A stretch of DNA of 64,000 bases from Microbacterium sp. YJN-G (GTDB taxonomy: Bacteria > Actinomycetota > Actinomycetes > Actinomycetales > Microbacteriaceae): positions 3,410,001 through 3,474,000 of the forward strand of contig NZ_CP060402.1 in assembly GCF_015040615.1 (NCBI RefSeq), read 5' to 3'. The notes beneath the pieces are model-generated. The model had not been told where the DNA came from. It did not search any database and saw only the letters and a program-made list of their open reading frames with translations. Shown here in pieces: positions 41,003 through 50,280 of the stretch; the first letter of the stretch is position 1, and each line of letters starts with the position of its first letter. The position numbers and the translations under genes are program-made.

Positions 41003-41802
41003 GAAGTGGTGGGGTAGGGCGCGGCGGGGGACGCGGCAGGGGTGGGGGCAGCGGGGAGGGCGCCGGCGACCTGCTTCTCGAGCACCTGCACCGCCTCGTC
41101 CGAGAGCAGGATCAGCCCGTCGAGCTCATCGCGCACCCGCTTGTACGCCAGCTGCCGCTCGGCCTGGGTGGCCGACTCGTCGAGCGCGACCTTCAGCATG
41201 TGCTGGGCGCGGTCGAGGCGCTTGCGCTCGTCCTCGCTGAACGACGAGTCGCGCAGCCGCCTGGCGTCGCGCTCGGCGATCTCGAAGGCGACGGCGTAGG
41301 CGCCGACGGCATCCAGGTACTCCGACACCTGCTTCTCGGTGACCTTCGCGTCCGCCGATGCCGGGCGCAGCGCGTCGGCCGTCTTCTTGGCGCGCAGGAA
41401 CGCGGCGGTGAGCGGCTGGCGGCCGTCGCTCATCGCGGGGAACGCGATGAGCTTGCCGACGTCGAGTTCGTAGTCCAGCCAGCGTGCGGTGATCTCGTCA
41501 TGGTCCTGGAACAGCCGGGTGAGCAGCTCGTTCGAAGGGACGGGTGCGGGGGTGTCCTGCGGAGCCGGATGCTGACCGCCGCGCCCACTCCTTCCTCGCC
41601 CGCCGCCGTTGAGCGCGCGAGCCTCGATCTCGGCGGTCTTCAGCTGCGTCTTCAGGCGCAGGGTCTCGAGCCGCCGCTCGTGGCGCCGCTTCGCGGCGCG
41701 CTCCCACGACTTCGCGACACCGCCGGCGACGCCCATCAGCGGGAACACCAGCCACCAATAGTCACCGGCGAACCCCCACAGTCCGCTGAAGAATGCATCC
41801 AT
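40966..41802 (-). CDS. Membrane-anchored helical protein of unknown function
   Basis: This 278-residue protein starts with a single hydrophobic segment (FAGDYWWLVFPLMGVAGGVA), then a basic coiled-coil-like helix (SWERAAKRRHERRLETLRLKTQLKTAEIEARAL) and a Gly/Pro linker. A helical body with FQDHDEITARWLDYELDVGKLIAFPAMSDGRQPLTAAFLRAKKTAD follows (landmarks from about residue 95). Similar proteins occur in other Microbacteriaceae, but I know no function. The last ~12 residues (SAETPPERRNPS) and the stop come from the inverted repeat at 40919-41002, so the native C-terminus was probably different. Confidence 0.75.
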   Translation of the reverse strand: MDAFFSGLWGFAGDYWWLVFPLMGVAGGVAKSWERAAKRRHERRLETLRLKTQLKTAEIEARALNGGGRGRSGRGGQHPAPQDTPAPVPSNELLTRLFQDHDEITARWLDYELDVGKLIAFPAMSDGRQPLTAAFLRAKKTADALRPASADAKVTEKQVSEYLDAVGAYAVAFEIAERDARRLRDSSFSEDERKRLDRAQHMLKVALDESATQAERQLAYKRVRDELDGLILLSDEAVQVLEKQVAGALPAAPTPAASPAAPYPTTSAETPPERRNPS

Positions 41803-41875
41803 GATGCCCTCAGCCTAATGATCGGATGCTGATTCCGGCGGTGCGAATTCTGCTGCCGGCGGCGCCAGCGCGCGA

Positions 41876-42496
41876 TCACTGCAGCAGGGCGAATCCCGAC
41901 TCGTAACGCGTCCGGCCGAGCGCCGCCATGATGATCTGCAGGAAGCCCATCGCCTCGAGCTCGCGCGCGCGAGTGAGCGGACCGGCGTCGACCGCCCGCA
42001 TCCCCGCCGCCTCGATCAGCTGTGCGACCGCGATCTTCGCGTGCGCGTAGTCGCCCGCGAACAGGACCGTCGTGGTGGTCGTGCCGTTCGTGCCGGTGAC
42101 GAGCGTCTCGCCGAGGTTGACGTTGAACGCCTTCACGACCGCCGTCCCCTCGGGAAGCAGCTTGGCGAGCTCGGCGGCGGTCGACGAGTCGGCGGGCGAG
42201 CGCAGCTGGTCGTAGGTGGTGAAGTCGATCGGGTTGCTGATGTCGATGACGACCTTGTCGCGCAGCTGGTCGCGGTAGTGCTCGAGGATGCCGGGGTACG
42301 CGCTGTAGGGCACGGCGAGCACGACGAGATCGCCGGTGAGTCCGTCGCCCATGACGCCGTACTCGAAGCCCGGCCGCGCGGCCGACATGCTCGTGGCGCT
42401 GCGCTTGATGATCTGGACGGAGGCGCACGCTCGGGTGGCGACCTCGGCGATCGCTGCGCCCATCCTGCCGCTGCCGATGATGCTGATGGACGTCAT
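41876..42496 (-). CDS. NADPH-dependent F420-reductase-like protein
   Basis: This 206-residue protein has a Rossmann start (ISIIGSGRMGAAIAEVATRA), VLAVPYSAYPGILEHY, DISNPIDF and ELAKLLPEGTAVVKAFNVN, as in the NADPH:F420 oxidoreductase/ProC-like family. It would bind NADP(H) and reduce a cofactor or small substrate. Its ATG overlaps the stop of the FAD monooxygenase gene (ATGA), so both act together or at the same time. F420 itself is plausible in actinobacteria but not shown. Confidence 0.82.
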   Translation of the reverse strand: MTSISIIGSGRMGAAIAEVATRACASVQIIKRSATSMSAARPGFEYGVMGDGLTGDLVVLAVPYSAYPGILEHYRDQLRDKVVIDISNPIDFTTYDQLRSPADSSTAAELAKLLPEGTAVVKAFNVNLGETLVTGTNGTTTTTVLFAGDYAHAKIAVAQLIEAAGMRAVDAGPLTRARELEAMGFLQIIMAALGRTRYESGFALLQ

Positions 42497-43725
42497 GCGA
42501 CCTGAACCCTTCTGAATCGATTGAGCGCCTGCTCGGCGACCTTCTGAGCGTCGTAGTCGAACACGGCGCTGCGGCGGAAATCGCGGCCGACGCGGATGTC
42601 GGCGTCGCGCTTGCCGAGGTCCGCGAACTCGTACTGCGCGTCGAACATCGCCCCCGCCCGGCGCGAGCCGTTCTGCAGGATCGCGGTGCGCTGCATCCGC
42701 ACCGCCGGGTACCGTCGGAACGCCTCGGGGATGTCGGCGAGGCTGTCGGCCGCCGCGAGGAAGGTGGCCAGGGCCATGCTGTCCTCGATGGCCTGGCTCA
42801 CCCCCTGACCCTGGTGCGGCAGCATCGTGTGCGCGGCGTCGCCGAGCAGCGTGATCGGCCCGCGTGACCAGTCGGTGAGCGGCTCATGGTCGAACAGGCC
42901 CCACCAGAACGTCTTGTCGATCAGCCCGATGAACTCCTGCAGCCGGGGGTCCCAGTCGTCGCCGGCGAACTCGGCGGCGAGCTCAGCGACCTCCGCCGGG
43001 CCCGACCAGGCGCCCTGCAGCGGCCGGTCGCTCGGGATGCCGGCGACGAAGTTGATCAGTTTCCGCTGCTGCAGGGGGTAGCACATGAAGTGCCGCTTGT
43101 TCCCCATCCATACCTGGCTGATCATCGGCCAGTCGGCGGGCAGCCGCGAGGCGTCGACCACGCCGCGGTAGACGAGGTAACCGGAGTAGACGGGTTCGGG
43201 GAACTGCCCGACGGCCTTCCGGACCGCCGAATGGATGCCGTCGGCGCCGACCACCGCGTCGAACACGTCGTGTGCGCCGTTCTCGAACTCGACGCGCACG
43301 CCCGGCATCCCCTCTCGGTCGATGATCTCGACCGAGGTCAGGCGGTGCCCGAGGCGGATCGTCTGGGGATCGACCTGCTGTGCCAGGGCGTCGATGAGAT
43401 CCGGCCGGTACATCCCGATGTTCTGGTACTGCTTGGCCGAGTCCTCCCAGGCGGCGTCGGTGACGATCTCGCCCCTGGCGTTCTGGTAGACGCCGTGTCC
43501 GTCGGGAACCGCACCCACGCGCTTGATCTGATCGAGCACACCGAGGCGGTCGAGCACGCGCGCGGCATTCGGTGCGACGGTCACGCCCGCGCCGACCTCA
43601 CCGAGCTGGGAGGCCTGCTCGAAAACGGTCACCTGGACCCCGGCGATCTTCGTGAGAGCGATCGCGGCGGTCAGCCCGCCCATCCCTCCGCCGATGATCG
43701 CGACCCGGGTACTGCTGCTTACCAT
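42493..43725 (-). CDS. FAD-dependent monooxygenase (aromatic hydroxylase family)
   Basis: This 410-residue protein has the three flavin motifs of class A hydroxylases: VAIIGGGMGGLTAAIAL, VVGADGIHSAVRKAVG and ITLLGDAAHTMLPHQGQGVSQAIEDSM (landmarks at about residues 8, 158 and 290). It resembles salicylate, 3-hydroxybenzoate and 6-hydroxynicotinate hydroxylases. It would use NAD(P)H and O2 to hydroxylate an aromatic acid. The upstream transporter of the aromatic-acid/H+ symport type and a divergent LysR support an aromatic substrate. Confidence 0.88.
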   Translation of the reverse strand: MVSSSTRVAIIGGGMGGLTAAIALTKIAGVQVTVFEQASQLGEVGAGVTVAPNAARVLDRLGVLDQIKRVGAVPDGHGVYQNARGEIVTDAAWEDSAKQYQNIGMYRPDLIDALAQQVDPQTIRLGHRLTSVEIIDREGMPGVRVEFENGAHDVFDAVVGADGIHSAVRKAVGQFPEPVYSGYLVYRGVVDASRLPADWPMISQVWMGNKRHFMCYPLQQRKLINFVAGIPSDRPLQGAWSGPAEVAELAAEFAGDDWDPRLQEFIGLIDKTFWWGLFDHEPLTDWSRGPITLLGDAAHTMLPHQGQGVSQAIEDSMALATFLAAADSLADIPEAFRRYPAVRMQRTAILQNGSRRAGAMFDAQYEFADLGKRDADIRVGRDFRRSAVFDYDAQKVAEQALNRFRRVQVA

Positions 43726-43761
43726 TTCTTCTCCTTGACTGACTGCGCGAGGGGCTCTGTG

Positions 43762-45138
43762 CTACCGCGTCACTGCGAGTTCACCTGTGTGCTCGCTCGG
43801 GACGAACATCGTGGATCCGCTCGCCTGCTCGGCTTCGTTGTCCGGACCGAGTGCGATGCCGGTGCGGTCGCGCAGGCACAGCGTCGCGCCGGCGCCGAGC
43901 AAGGTGGCGAGGAGGAGGTAGGCGGAGACGGCCGCGGTCGTGCCCGTGGCGCCCAGCAGCAGTTGGGCGATCATCGGCGAGAACGCGCCGCCTAGCACCG
44001 CCCCGACCGCGTAGGTGATCGAGACGCCCGAGAAGCGGATGGATGCCGGGAAGATCTCGGCGTACCAGGCGGCCAGCGGGCCGTAGGTGAGGCCGAGTCC
44101 GGTGGAGATCAGCAGCAGCGCGACGTAGAGCCCTGTCAGTCCGCCGGCGTCGACGAGCCAGAAGATCGGGAACACGACGATGGCCTGCAGTGCGAAGCCG
44201 ATGAGGAAGGTGATCCGCCGGCCGATCACGTCGGCCAGGTAGCCGGCGAGCAGCGTCGAGAAGAACCAGATGACCGCCGCGAAGACGGCTGCGACGAGCA
44301 CCGAGGTGGTGTCGAGGCTCTGCACGCTGATCGCGTAGCTGTTGAGGAAGCCTCCGGTGGTCATGTAGCCGAGGGTGCCGTTGCCGACGAACACGAGTGC
44401 GGCGAGCAGCACGAGGTGCCAGTGGCGGCGGAACAGCGAGACGATCGGGATGCTCGCCTGCTTTCCGCGCTCGGCGATCTCGGCGAACACGGGGCTCTCC
44501 TCGACCGAACGGCGGATCACGAAGCCGACGACGATCAGCACGATGCTCAGCAGGAACGGCACGCGCCAGCCCCACTCCCGGTACGCGTCACCGGGGGAGA
44601 TGACACCGGTCATCAGCGCCGTCACGCCGGATGCGAGCAGGAATCCGAGCGGAACGCCGAGCTGGGGCCACGAGCCTGCGCGGCCGCGCCGGTTCGCCGG
44701 CGCATGCTCGACCGCCATCAGCACCGCACCGCCCCACTCGCCGCCGGCGGAAAGGCCCTGCAGGATGCGGAGCACGAGCAACATGATCGGCGCGGCGATG
44801 CCGATCTGGGCGTACGTGGGAAGGGTGCCGATGAGGGTCGTCGCCGCACCCATCAGCACGAGCGTGGCGACCAGCATGGCGCGACGCCCGATGACATCGC
44901 CGAAGTGCCCGGCGAGGAAGGCGCCGAGTGGTCGGAACAGGAACGAGATGCCGACCGTGGCGAACGAGAACAGCAGCCCGATCTCCTTGCCGGCGGGCTG
45001 GAAGAAGAGCTGGGCGAACACGAGCCCTGCGCTCGTGGCGTAGATGAAGAAGTCGTACCACTCGATGGTGGTGCCGATGATCGTCGCGAAGGCGATCCGG
45101 CGCTGTGAGGTGGGAGTGCCGGTCGTGGCGGAGCTCAT
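43762..45138 (-). CDS. MFS transporter, metabolite:H+ symporter (MHS) family
   Basis: This 458-residue protein has 12 membrane helices and the MHS landmarks GTTIEWYDFFIYATSAGLVF, RPLGAFLAGHFGDVIGRRAMLVATLVLMG, and LRILQGLSAGGEWGGAVLMAVEHAP (landmarks at about residues 22, 70 and 120). Relatives import aromatic acids, shikimate, citrate or proline. The ATG at 45138 follows AGGGACAACC. It is first in the operon with the monooxygenase and reductase and should bring in their substrate. Confidence 0.9.
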   Translation of the reverse strand: MSSATTGTPTSQRRIAFATIIGTTIEWYDFFIYATSAGLVFAQLFFQPAGKEIGLLFSFATVGISFLFRPLGAFLAGHFGDVIGRRAMLVATLVLMGAATTLIGTLPTYAQIGIAAPIMLLVLRILQGLSAGGEWGGAVLMAVEHAPANRRGRAGSWPQLGVPLGFLLASGVTALMTGVISPGDAYREWGWRVPFLLSIVLIVVGFVIRRSVEESPVFAEIAERGKQASIPIVSLFRRHWHLVLLAALVFVGNGTLGYMTTGGFLNSYAISVQSLDTTSVLVAAVFAAVIWFFSTLLAGYLADVIGRRITFLIGFALQAIVVFPIFWLVDAGGLTGLYVALLLISTGLGLTYGPLAAWYAEIFPASIRFSGVSITYAVGAVLGGAFSPMIAQLLLGATGTTAAVSAYLLLATLLGAGATLCLRDRTGIALGPDNEAEQASGSTMFVPSEHTGELAVTR

Positions 45139-45249
45139 GGTTGTCCCTAACGTCATTGTCGTGGCCCTCCGGGTTGAGGGTCGGGAATCGATGCATCCAT
45201 GGTGCGCCGGAGTTCACTGCGTGTAAATCACAGTTCTTCGTGGATATAG

Positions 45250-45264
45250 TTCGGTTGAACCGAA
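45250..45264. promoter_or_regulatory. LysR-type operator palindrome
   Basis: A perfect 15-bp palindrome TTCGGTT-G-AACCGAA sits 26 bases before the LysR start in the divergent spacer to the MHS transporter gene. It fits the T-N11-A form of LysR sites. Confidence 0.7.
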
Positions 45265-45289
45265 GAAGCCGGATGCGCAGGGAGCAGTC

Positions 45290-46222
45290 ATGGTCGACGT
45301 GAGCCTGAGGCAGCTGGAGCTCTTCGCCGCCCTGCCGAACTTCAGCACGCTCAGCGCGGCCGCCGCTCATCTGCACATCTCGGAGTCGGCGCTCTCGCAG
45401 GCGATCACCAGTCTCGAGACGGCCGTCGGCGAGCAGCTGTGCGTGCGTCGCAAGGCGCGGGGGCTCACCCTCACCGCGACGGGTCAGCAGTTCGCCAGGC
45501 AGGCTCGCCAGATCATCGCCGACACGCAGGAGCTCGTCGTGGGGGCGGGGCGGGGGCAGGAGCTGCGGGGTCCGGTGAAGCTCGGATGCTATTCGAGCTT
45601 CGCCACGAACGTGGTGCCCGAGCTTCTCGAGGGCTTCCCGAAGCGGCATCCGGGCGTGACCATCGAGATCATGGTGGGCACCAACGAAGAGCTGCTCTCC
45701 GCCCTCGAGGCGGGGCGGCTCGACGTCGCACTCGTCTACGACGTCTCACTGCCGGTCGGGTACCGCCGCCGCCGGATCTACGCGACCGCGCTGCAGGCGC
45801 ACCTGCATCCCGACCATCCGCTCGCCGCGGCCGAGACCGTGGATCTCGCCGAACTCGCCGACGAGCCGTACATCCTGTACGACGCGACTCCCGGCATCCG
45901 CAACGTCACCGACGCCTTCACCGCGCGCGGCCTGGAGCCGCGGATCCAGGCCAAGGTCACCCAGATCATCCTCGTCGAGGCGCTGGTGGGACGGGGGCTC
46001 GGGTACGGCCTGCTCATGTCGCGGCCGAACGCGGTGCCGATGAGCATCGAGGGCCGGCCGATCGTCATCCGGCCGTTCGATCCGCCGGTCACGGTCTCGC
46101 ACGTCGTGGGGATCTGGCCCGCTGACATGAAGCTCACGCCACGAGCATCCGCTCTTCTCGACTTCGCGGCCGAGAAGCTCGGCGGTTACGGGAGTGCGGA
46201 GGAGGATGTCGTGACGGGCTGA
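45290..46222 (+). CDS. LysR family transcriptional regulator
   Basis: This 310-residue protein has the LysR HTH (LRQLELFAALPNFSTLSAAAAHLHISESALSQAITSLETAVGEQLCVRRK, about residues 6-55) and a periplasmic-binding-like effector domain (GPVKLGCYSSFATNVVPELLEGFPKRHPGVTIEIMVG and onward). It diverges from the MHS-monooxygenase-reductase operon, with a palindrome between them, and should activate that operon when its aromatic inducer is present. The ATG follows CAGGGAGCAG. Confidence 0.92.
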   Translation: MVDVSLRQLELFAALPNFSTLSAAAAHLHISESALSQAITSLETAVGEQLCVRRKARGLTLTATGQQFARQARQIIADTQELVVGAGRGQELRGPVKLGCYSSFATNVVPELLEGFPKRHPGVTIEIMVGTNEELLSALEAGRLDVALVYDVSLPVGYRRRRIYATALQAHLHPDHPLAAAETVDLAELADEPYILYDATPGIRNVTDAFTARGLEPRIQAKVTQIILVEALVGRGLGYGLLMSRPNAVPMSIEGRPIVIRPFDPPVTVSHVVGIWPADMKLTPRASALLDFAAEKLGGYGSAEEDVVTG

Positions 46223-46260
46223 TGGCCTGACGGCTGCCGGCGGCGGTCCTGACGGGCCGG

Positions 46261-46965
46261 TCAGCGGGCGACGAGCACCTGAGACCGCAGGTGGGCGAGC
46301 ACGCGGTCGCGCGCGGGCTCGGGCTCGAGTCCGAGTTCTTCGGCGACGCCGAGCGCGATGAGCGCGTGGCCGGCGGCGTTCGGGTGGAACGGGTCGTTCA
46401 GCAGCCCCCACGGCACCTCGCCCCGTTGGTCGACGCCCATCTCGGCGAAGCGGTCGAAATGGTCGATCAGGATCGTGCCCTGAGCGTCGGCGACGTCGCG
46501 GATCGCCTGTGCGAAGTCCGCGATGCGGGCGCGCTCGGGAGCGTTGCGCACATCGATCGCCGGCTGCGTCTGCAGCACCGGGATCGCCCCGAGATCGCGG
46601 ACCCGGCCCACGAACTCGGTGACGGATGCCGCGAACTGCGGCGGTTCGATCGTCTTGAACGCGCCTGCGGTGGAGCAGTCGTTCGTGCCGATCATGAGGG
46701 TGACGATGTGCGGACGCCAGGTGGCGACGCGGCGGTCGAAGTCCTTCAGCAGCTGGGCGATGCGCCATCCGCTGATCGCCGTGTTGATCAGAGCGTCCTG
46801 CGTGCGGGCGAGGTCACCGCGGATGAGCTCGTGCAGGTGCTCGGCGTAGGTGCGGGCGCCGTGGGTGTGGGTCAGGCCGTGGGTGATCGAGTCGCCCGTG
46901 AGCACCCAGTTCAGGGGCGTGTCGTCGTCGAGCAGAGAGCGCAGGCGGGTGAGGTCGGCCGTCAT
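46261..46965 (-). CDS. SGNH/GDSL hydrolase family protein
   Basis: This 234-residue enzyme has all four SGNH blocks: VLTGDSITHG (Ser), NTAISGWRI (Gly), MIGTNDCS (Asn) and DPFHPNAAGHALIAL (Asp/His). No signal peptide is seen, so it works in the cytoplasm or is a sugar-ester esterase. Substrate may be an acylated sugar or lipid. It stands alone, convergent with LysR. Confidence 0.88.
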   Translation of the reverse strand: MTADLTRLRSLLDDDTPLNWVLTGDSITHGLTHTHGARTYAEHLHELIRGDLARTQDALINTAISGWRIAQLLKDFDRRVATWRPHIVTLMIGTNDCSTAGAFKTIEPPQFAASVTEFVGRVRDLGAIPVLQTQPAIDVRNAPERARIADFAQAIRDVADAQGTILIDHFDRFAEMGVDQRGEVPWGLLNDPFHPNAAGHALIALGVAEELGLEPEPARDRVLAHLRSQVLVAR

Positions 46966-47058
46966 GCCTCCATCTTCGCGTACCCGGATGCTGAGCTTCG
47001 CGAGCGGGCCCCTGAGCTTGACTTGGGTTGCTCAGGACCCAGACACCTCAGGAGCTGG

Positions 47059-47083
47059 GTTGCTGAGCCTGTCGAAGCACCCG
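47059..47083. repeat. Dispersed tgagcctgtcgaag repeat
   Basis: GGTTGCTGAGCCTGTCGAAG followed by CACCC, near the 3' end of the mannonate-dehydratase-like gene. Degenerate pieces (CCCCTGAGCTTGACTTGGG, GGTTGCTCAGGACCC) lie at 47010-47041. Confidence 0.75.
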
Positions 47084-47103
47084 GCCCAGCGACGGCGCGT
47101 CGC

Positions 47104-48342
47104 TCACCAGTCGTGGACGGTGCCGTCGAGCAGGCGGTTGTACGGCAGGTAGGCCTGCTCGTACGGGTACTTGCCCGCCTCGTCGACGTTGAGCTCCACA
47201 CCGAGGCCCGGCTTGTCGCTGGGGTGCAGGTAGCCGTCGGTCCAGGTGAAGGACTGTTCGAAGACCTGGTCGGTCCTGGCGCCGTGGCGCATGTACTCCT
47301 GGATGCCGAAGTTGTGGATCGATAGGCCCAGGTGCATCGCCGCGGCCATGCCGACAGGCGAGATGTCGGTCGGGCCGTGCATGCCCGACTTGATCTGGTA
47401 CATTGCCGCGTAGTCGAGCGTCTTCTTCAGCGGGCTGATGCCGCCCATGTGCGTGACGGCACCGCGCACGTAGTCGATGAGCTGGTCGCGGATGATGTCC
47501 TTGAAGTCCCACACCGTGTTGAAGACCTCGCCGATGGCGAGCGGGGTGGTGGTGTGCTGGCGCACCAGGCGCAGCGCCTCCTGGTTCTCGGCCGGCGTGC
47601 AGTCCTCGAGCCAGAACAGGTCGTAGGGCTCGAGGTCCTTGCCCAGTCGAGCGGCCTGGATCGGCGTCATGCGGTGGTGACCGTCGTGCAGCAGCGGGAT
47701 GTCGGGGCCGAACTCGTTGCGCACGGCCTCGAAGACGCCCGGCAGGTGGTTGAGGTACGCGCGGGTGTCCCAGTCCTCCTCGACCGGCTTCGCTCCGCGG
47801 CGGGCGGGCTCGTGGTCGTAGCGCACGGTCGCATCTCCCACGTCGGCGCCCTGCGCGGCGATGCCGTAGATGGCCTTGAGCGTGGGAACGCCGGTCTGCA
47901 CGCGGATGGCCTTGTAGCCCTGCTCCTGGTGCGCGCGGATCGAGTCGAACAGCTCGGGCAGCTCCTTGCCCGAGGCGTGGCCGTAGGCCATCAGCCCGTT
48001 GCGCGACGCGCCGCCGAGCAGCTGGTAGACGGGCATGCCGGCGGCCTTGCCCTTGATGTCCCACAGCGCCATGTCGACAGCGGCGATGGCCGCCATCGTC
48101 ACCGGTCCGCGGCGCCAGTACGCCCCGCGGTACAGGAACTGCCAGGTGTCCTCGATGCGCGACGCGTCGGCGCCGATCAGCAGAGGCACGACGTGCTCGG
48201 TGAGATAGGCCACGACCGCCAGCTCGCGCCCGTTGAGGGTCGCGTCGCCGAGACCGGTGTGCCCCTCGTTCGTGGTGATCTTGAGGGTGACGAAATTCCG
48301 GTCCGGGCTGGTGACGATGACCTCGGCCTTGTCGATCCGCAT
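47104..48342 (-). CDS. Enolase-superfamily sugar-acid dehydratase (mannonate dehydratase/RspA-like)
   Basis: This 412-residue protein has an N-terminal capping domain and a TIM barrel with the ManD/RspA landmarks [76 protein letters not shown], and [32 protein letters not shown] (landmarks at about residues 138, 220 and 290). It likely dehydrates D-mannonate or D-gluconate to KDG. GGAGGCAAC precedes the ATG. The divergent FCD-type GntR gene probably controls it. Some members are nearly inactive on sugars. Confidence 0.9.
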   Translation of the reverse strand: MRIDKAEVIVTSPDRNFVTLKITTNEGHTGLGDATLNGRELAVVAYLTEHVVPLLIGADASRIEDTWQFLYRGAYWRRGPVTMAAIAAVDMALWDIKGKAAGMPVYQLLGGASRNGLMAYGHASGKELPELFDSIRAHQEQGYKAIRVQTGVPTLKAIYGIAAQGADVGDATVRYDHEPARRGAKPVEEDWDTRAYLNHLPGVFEAVRNEFGPDIPLLHDGHHRMTPIQAARLGKDLEPYDLFWLEDCTPAENQEALRLVRQHTTTPLAIGEVFNTVWDFKDIIRDQLIDYVRGAVTHMGGISPLKKTLDYAAMYQIKSGMHGPTDISPVGMAAAMHLGLSIHNFGIQEYMRHGARTDQVFEQSFTWTDGYLHPSDKPGLGVELNVDEAGKYPYEQAYLPYNRLLDGTVHDW

Positions 48343-48443
48343 GTTGCCTCCGTGATTCTCTGCGCGAGATGACCGGCGAAGCATGTCCGGCAAACGTCAT
48401 GGAACCACTGCCATACAAGTTCTGTCAAGATATCGTGACGAGT

Positions 48444-49148
48444 ATGCCCGCAGCCGAGCCGACCGCGCGTCCTTCGGCGCGTTCGCTCGCGTATGCGCGC
48501 ATCCGCGACGACATCATCCGCGGACGATCCGCGCCGGGCTCACTCCTGTCGGAGAACGAGCTCGCCGCGAACCTCGAGATCAGTCGGCAGCCGGTGCGCG
48601 AGGCGCTGATGCTGATCGCCCAGGAGGGACTGGTCGAGGTGCGCCCGCAGAGCGGCACCTACGTCACGGCGATCGATCCTGATCGTGTGCGCGAGGCGCA
48701 GTTCATCCGCGAGGCGATCGAGCTCGCATCGCTGGCTGCCTGCGGTGCGCCGACGCCGGGGGAAGAGCGGATGCTGCGCGACATCCTGCGGCGCCAGCGC
48801 CTGGCCGGCGACCGGGACTCGTTCTACCCGCTCGACGAGGAGTTCCATCGCGCGCTGCTGGGCCTCGCGGGGCATGCGAATGCGTGGGCCGCGGTCAGCG
48901 CGGCCAAAGGACACCTCGATCGCGCGCGGTACGTGGGCATGAGCGCCACGCGCAGTGTGCAGGACTACGTCGACGACCACGAGCGGGTCGTCGACGCGCT
49001 CGCAGCGGGCCGCACCGACGACGCCATCGCCGCGCTGCGCGAGCACCTGCGCTTCGTGTTCGCCGACCTCGAGGCAGTCAGGGCGCAGCAGCCCGAGCTG
49101 TTCGGCAGTGCGCCGCCGGCTCGCACGGGCCGGCCGTCGCGGCGCTGA
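48444..49148 (+). CDS. GntR family regulator, FadR/FCD subfamily
   Basis: This 234-residue protein has a GntR winged helix (YARIRDDIIRGRSAPGSLLSENELAANLEISRQPVREALMLIAQEGLVEVRPQSGTYVT, about residues 17-75) and an FCD helical effector domain with DEEFHRALLGLAGH and the metal-binding His in DDHERVVDAL. FCD regulators sense sugar acids and similar acids. It diverges from the mannonate-dehydratase-like gene and is its likely repressor. The start at 48444 (MPAAEP) is chosen from the HTH position. Confidence 0.88.
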   Translation: MPAAEPTARPSARSLAYARIRDDIIRGRSAPGSLLSENELAANLEISRQPVREALMLIAQEGLVEVRPQSGTYVTAIDPDRVREAQFIREAIELASLAACGAPTPGEERMLRDILRRQRLAGDRDSFYPLDEEFHRALLGLAGHANAWAAVSAAKGHLDRARYVGMSATRSVQDYVDDHERVVDALAAGRTDDAIAALREHLRFVFADLEAVRAQQPELFGSAPPARTGRPSRR

Positions 49149-49165
49149 CAAGCGCCGCCTCGTCA

Positions 49166-49225
49166 CGGCCGATGCCGCCCAGCCCGATGCCGCCCAGCCC
49201 GATGCCGCCCAGCCCGATGGCGCCC
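49166..49225 (+). repeat. 15-bp tandem repeat, four copies
   Basis: CCCGATGCCGCCCAG is repeated four times (first and last copies vary by one or two bases) in the 114-base spacer between the GntR and DksA/TraR genes. It would encode PMPPS-like repeats in one frame but has no start or conserved flanks, so I treat it as a minisatellite. Confidence 0.85.
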
Positions 49226-49262
49226 ACGCCCACCCGCCCACCGCTCATCGCGCGCCCGCCGC

Positions 49263-49622
49263 TCACCGCGCGGTCGCCTTCTCGGCGCACGGCACGCACA
49301 GCTCCGCGAACGGCAGCGCCTCCAGGCGCCCGGCGGGGATCGGCTTCCCGCACCGCGCGCAGACGCCGTAGCTTCCGGCATCCCACCGCGCCAGCGCGTC
49401 GTCGAAGCGGCGCACCTCGTCGGCCGCGGCATCCGCCAGCGCCGACAGGCGCGACCACTCCGACGACAGCGTGACGCCCTCGGGGTCGTGCTCGTCGTCG
49501 TCGTTGCTGCCCTGCCGGTCGTGCACGAGCGCGGCCAGGGCGGATGCCGTGGACTCGGCGCGCGCCACGGCATCCGCTCTCCTGCTCTCGAGGGCGGTGC
49601 GGCTCACGATGGACTCTCCCAT
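49263..49622 (-). CDS. TraR/DksA family zinc-finger protein
   Basis: This 119-residue protein has a helical N-terminal half and a C-terminal zinc finger with CARCGKPIPAGRLEALPFAELCVPC, the C-x2-C-x17-C-x2-C pattern of TraR/DksA proteins. It may bind the RNA polymerase secondary channel. The acidic DxxDxD-like tip of classical DksA is not clear, so function may differ. The start at 49622 (MGESIV) is the best guess; no partner gene is apparent. Confidence 0.8.
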   Translation of the reverse strand: MGESIVSRTALESRRADAVARAESTASALAALVHDRQGSNDDDEHDPEGVTLSSEWSRLSALADAAADEVRRFDDALARWDAGSYGVCARCGKPIPAGRLEALPFAELCVPCAEKATAR

Positions 49623-49666
49623 CGACTCACCATAGGCCCTGCGTCGCAGGGTGAGCCGGACTCGGC

Positions 49667-50254
49667 TCAGGCCGCGACGCCGGCGAGGTCGGGCTGGCGC
49701 ACCGATCGCATCGCGACGCTCCACGACTCGAGTTGGTCGAACATGGTGGCCGCGGACTGCGTGTGGATCTCGGCGGGCTTGAAGTCGGTGAACTGCTCGA
49801 AGTCGGTGAACACCGAGAAGGCGAGCGACTGGCGCACGTGCGCGAGCTGCAGCTCGGATGCCACGGCGCGCAGTTGCTCCACGGCGCGCGCGCCGCCCAG
49901 TGAGCCGTAGCCCACGAACGCGGCAGCCTTGTTGTTCCACTCGGCATACAGGTAGTCGAGCGCGTTCTTCAGCACGCCCGAGATGGAGTGGTTGTACTCC
50001 GGGGTGACGAAGACGAACCCATCGTACGAGGCGACCTTCTCGGACCAGGCCTGGGTGTGCTCGCCGGCGTACTGGCCATAGGCGGCGGGCATGGGCTCGT
50101 CGAGGTGGGGGAGCGGGAAGTCGGCGAGGTCGACGAGCTCGTAGGTGGCACCGTCGCGGCCCTGGGCCTGCTCGAGAACCCACTCGGCGACGGCCTGGCC
50201 GTTCCGGCCGGGGCGGGTGCTGCCGATGATGACGGCGATGCGGATGTCGGACAT
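49667..50254 (-). CDS. NADPH-dependent FMN reductase family protein
   Basis: This 195-residue flavodoxin-like protein has the FMN-binding loop VIIGSTRPGRNGQAVAEWV and the FVTPEYNHSISGVLKNALDYLYAEW motif of NAD(P)H-dependent FMN/quinone reductases, then AAFVGYGSLGGARAVEQL. It would reduce quinones or azo dyes in the cytoplasm. It diverges from an HxlR regulator with two palindromes between them, the usual layout for stress-induced quinone reductases. Confidence 0.9.
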   Translation of the reverse strand: MSDIRIAVIIGSTRPGRNGQAVAEWVLEQAQGRDGATYELVDLADFPLPHLDEPMPAAYGQYAGEHTQAWSEKVASYDGFVFVTPEYNHSISGVLKNALDYLYAEWNNKAAAFVGYGSLGGARAVEQLRAVASELQLAHVRQSLAFSVFTDFEQFTDFKPAEIHTQSAATMFDQLESWSVAMRSVRQPDLAGVAA

Positions 50255-50280
50255 GCGGGGTCTCTCCTTCTGGGGGTGAT

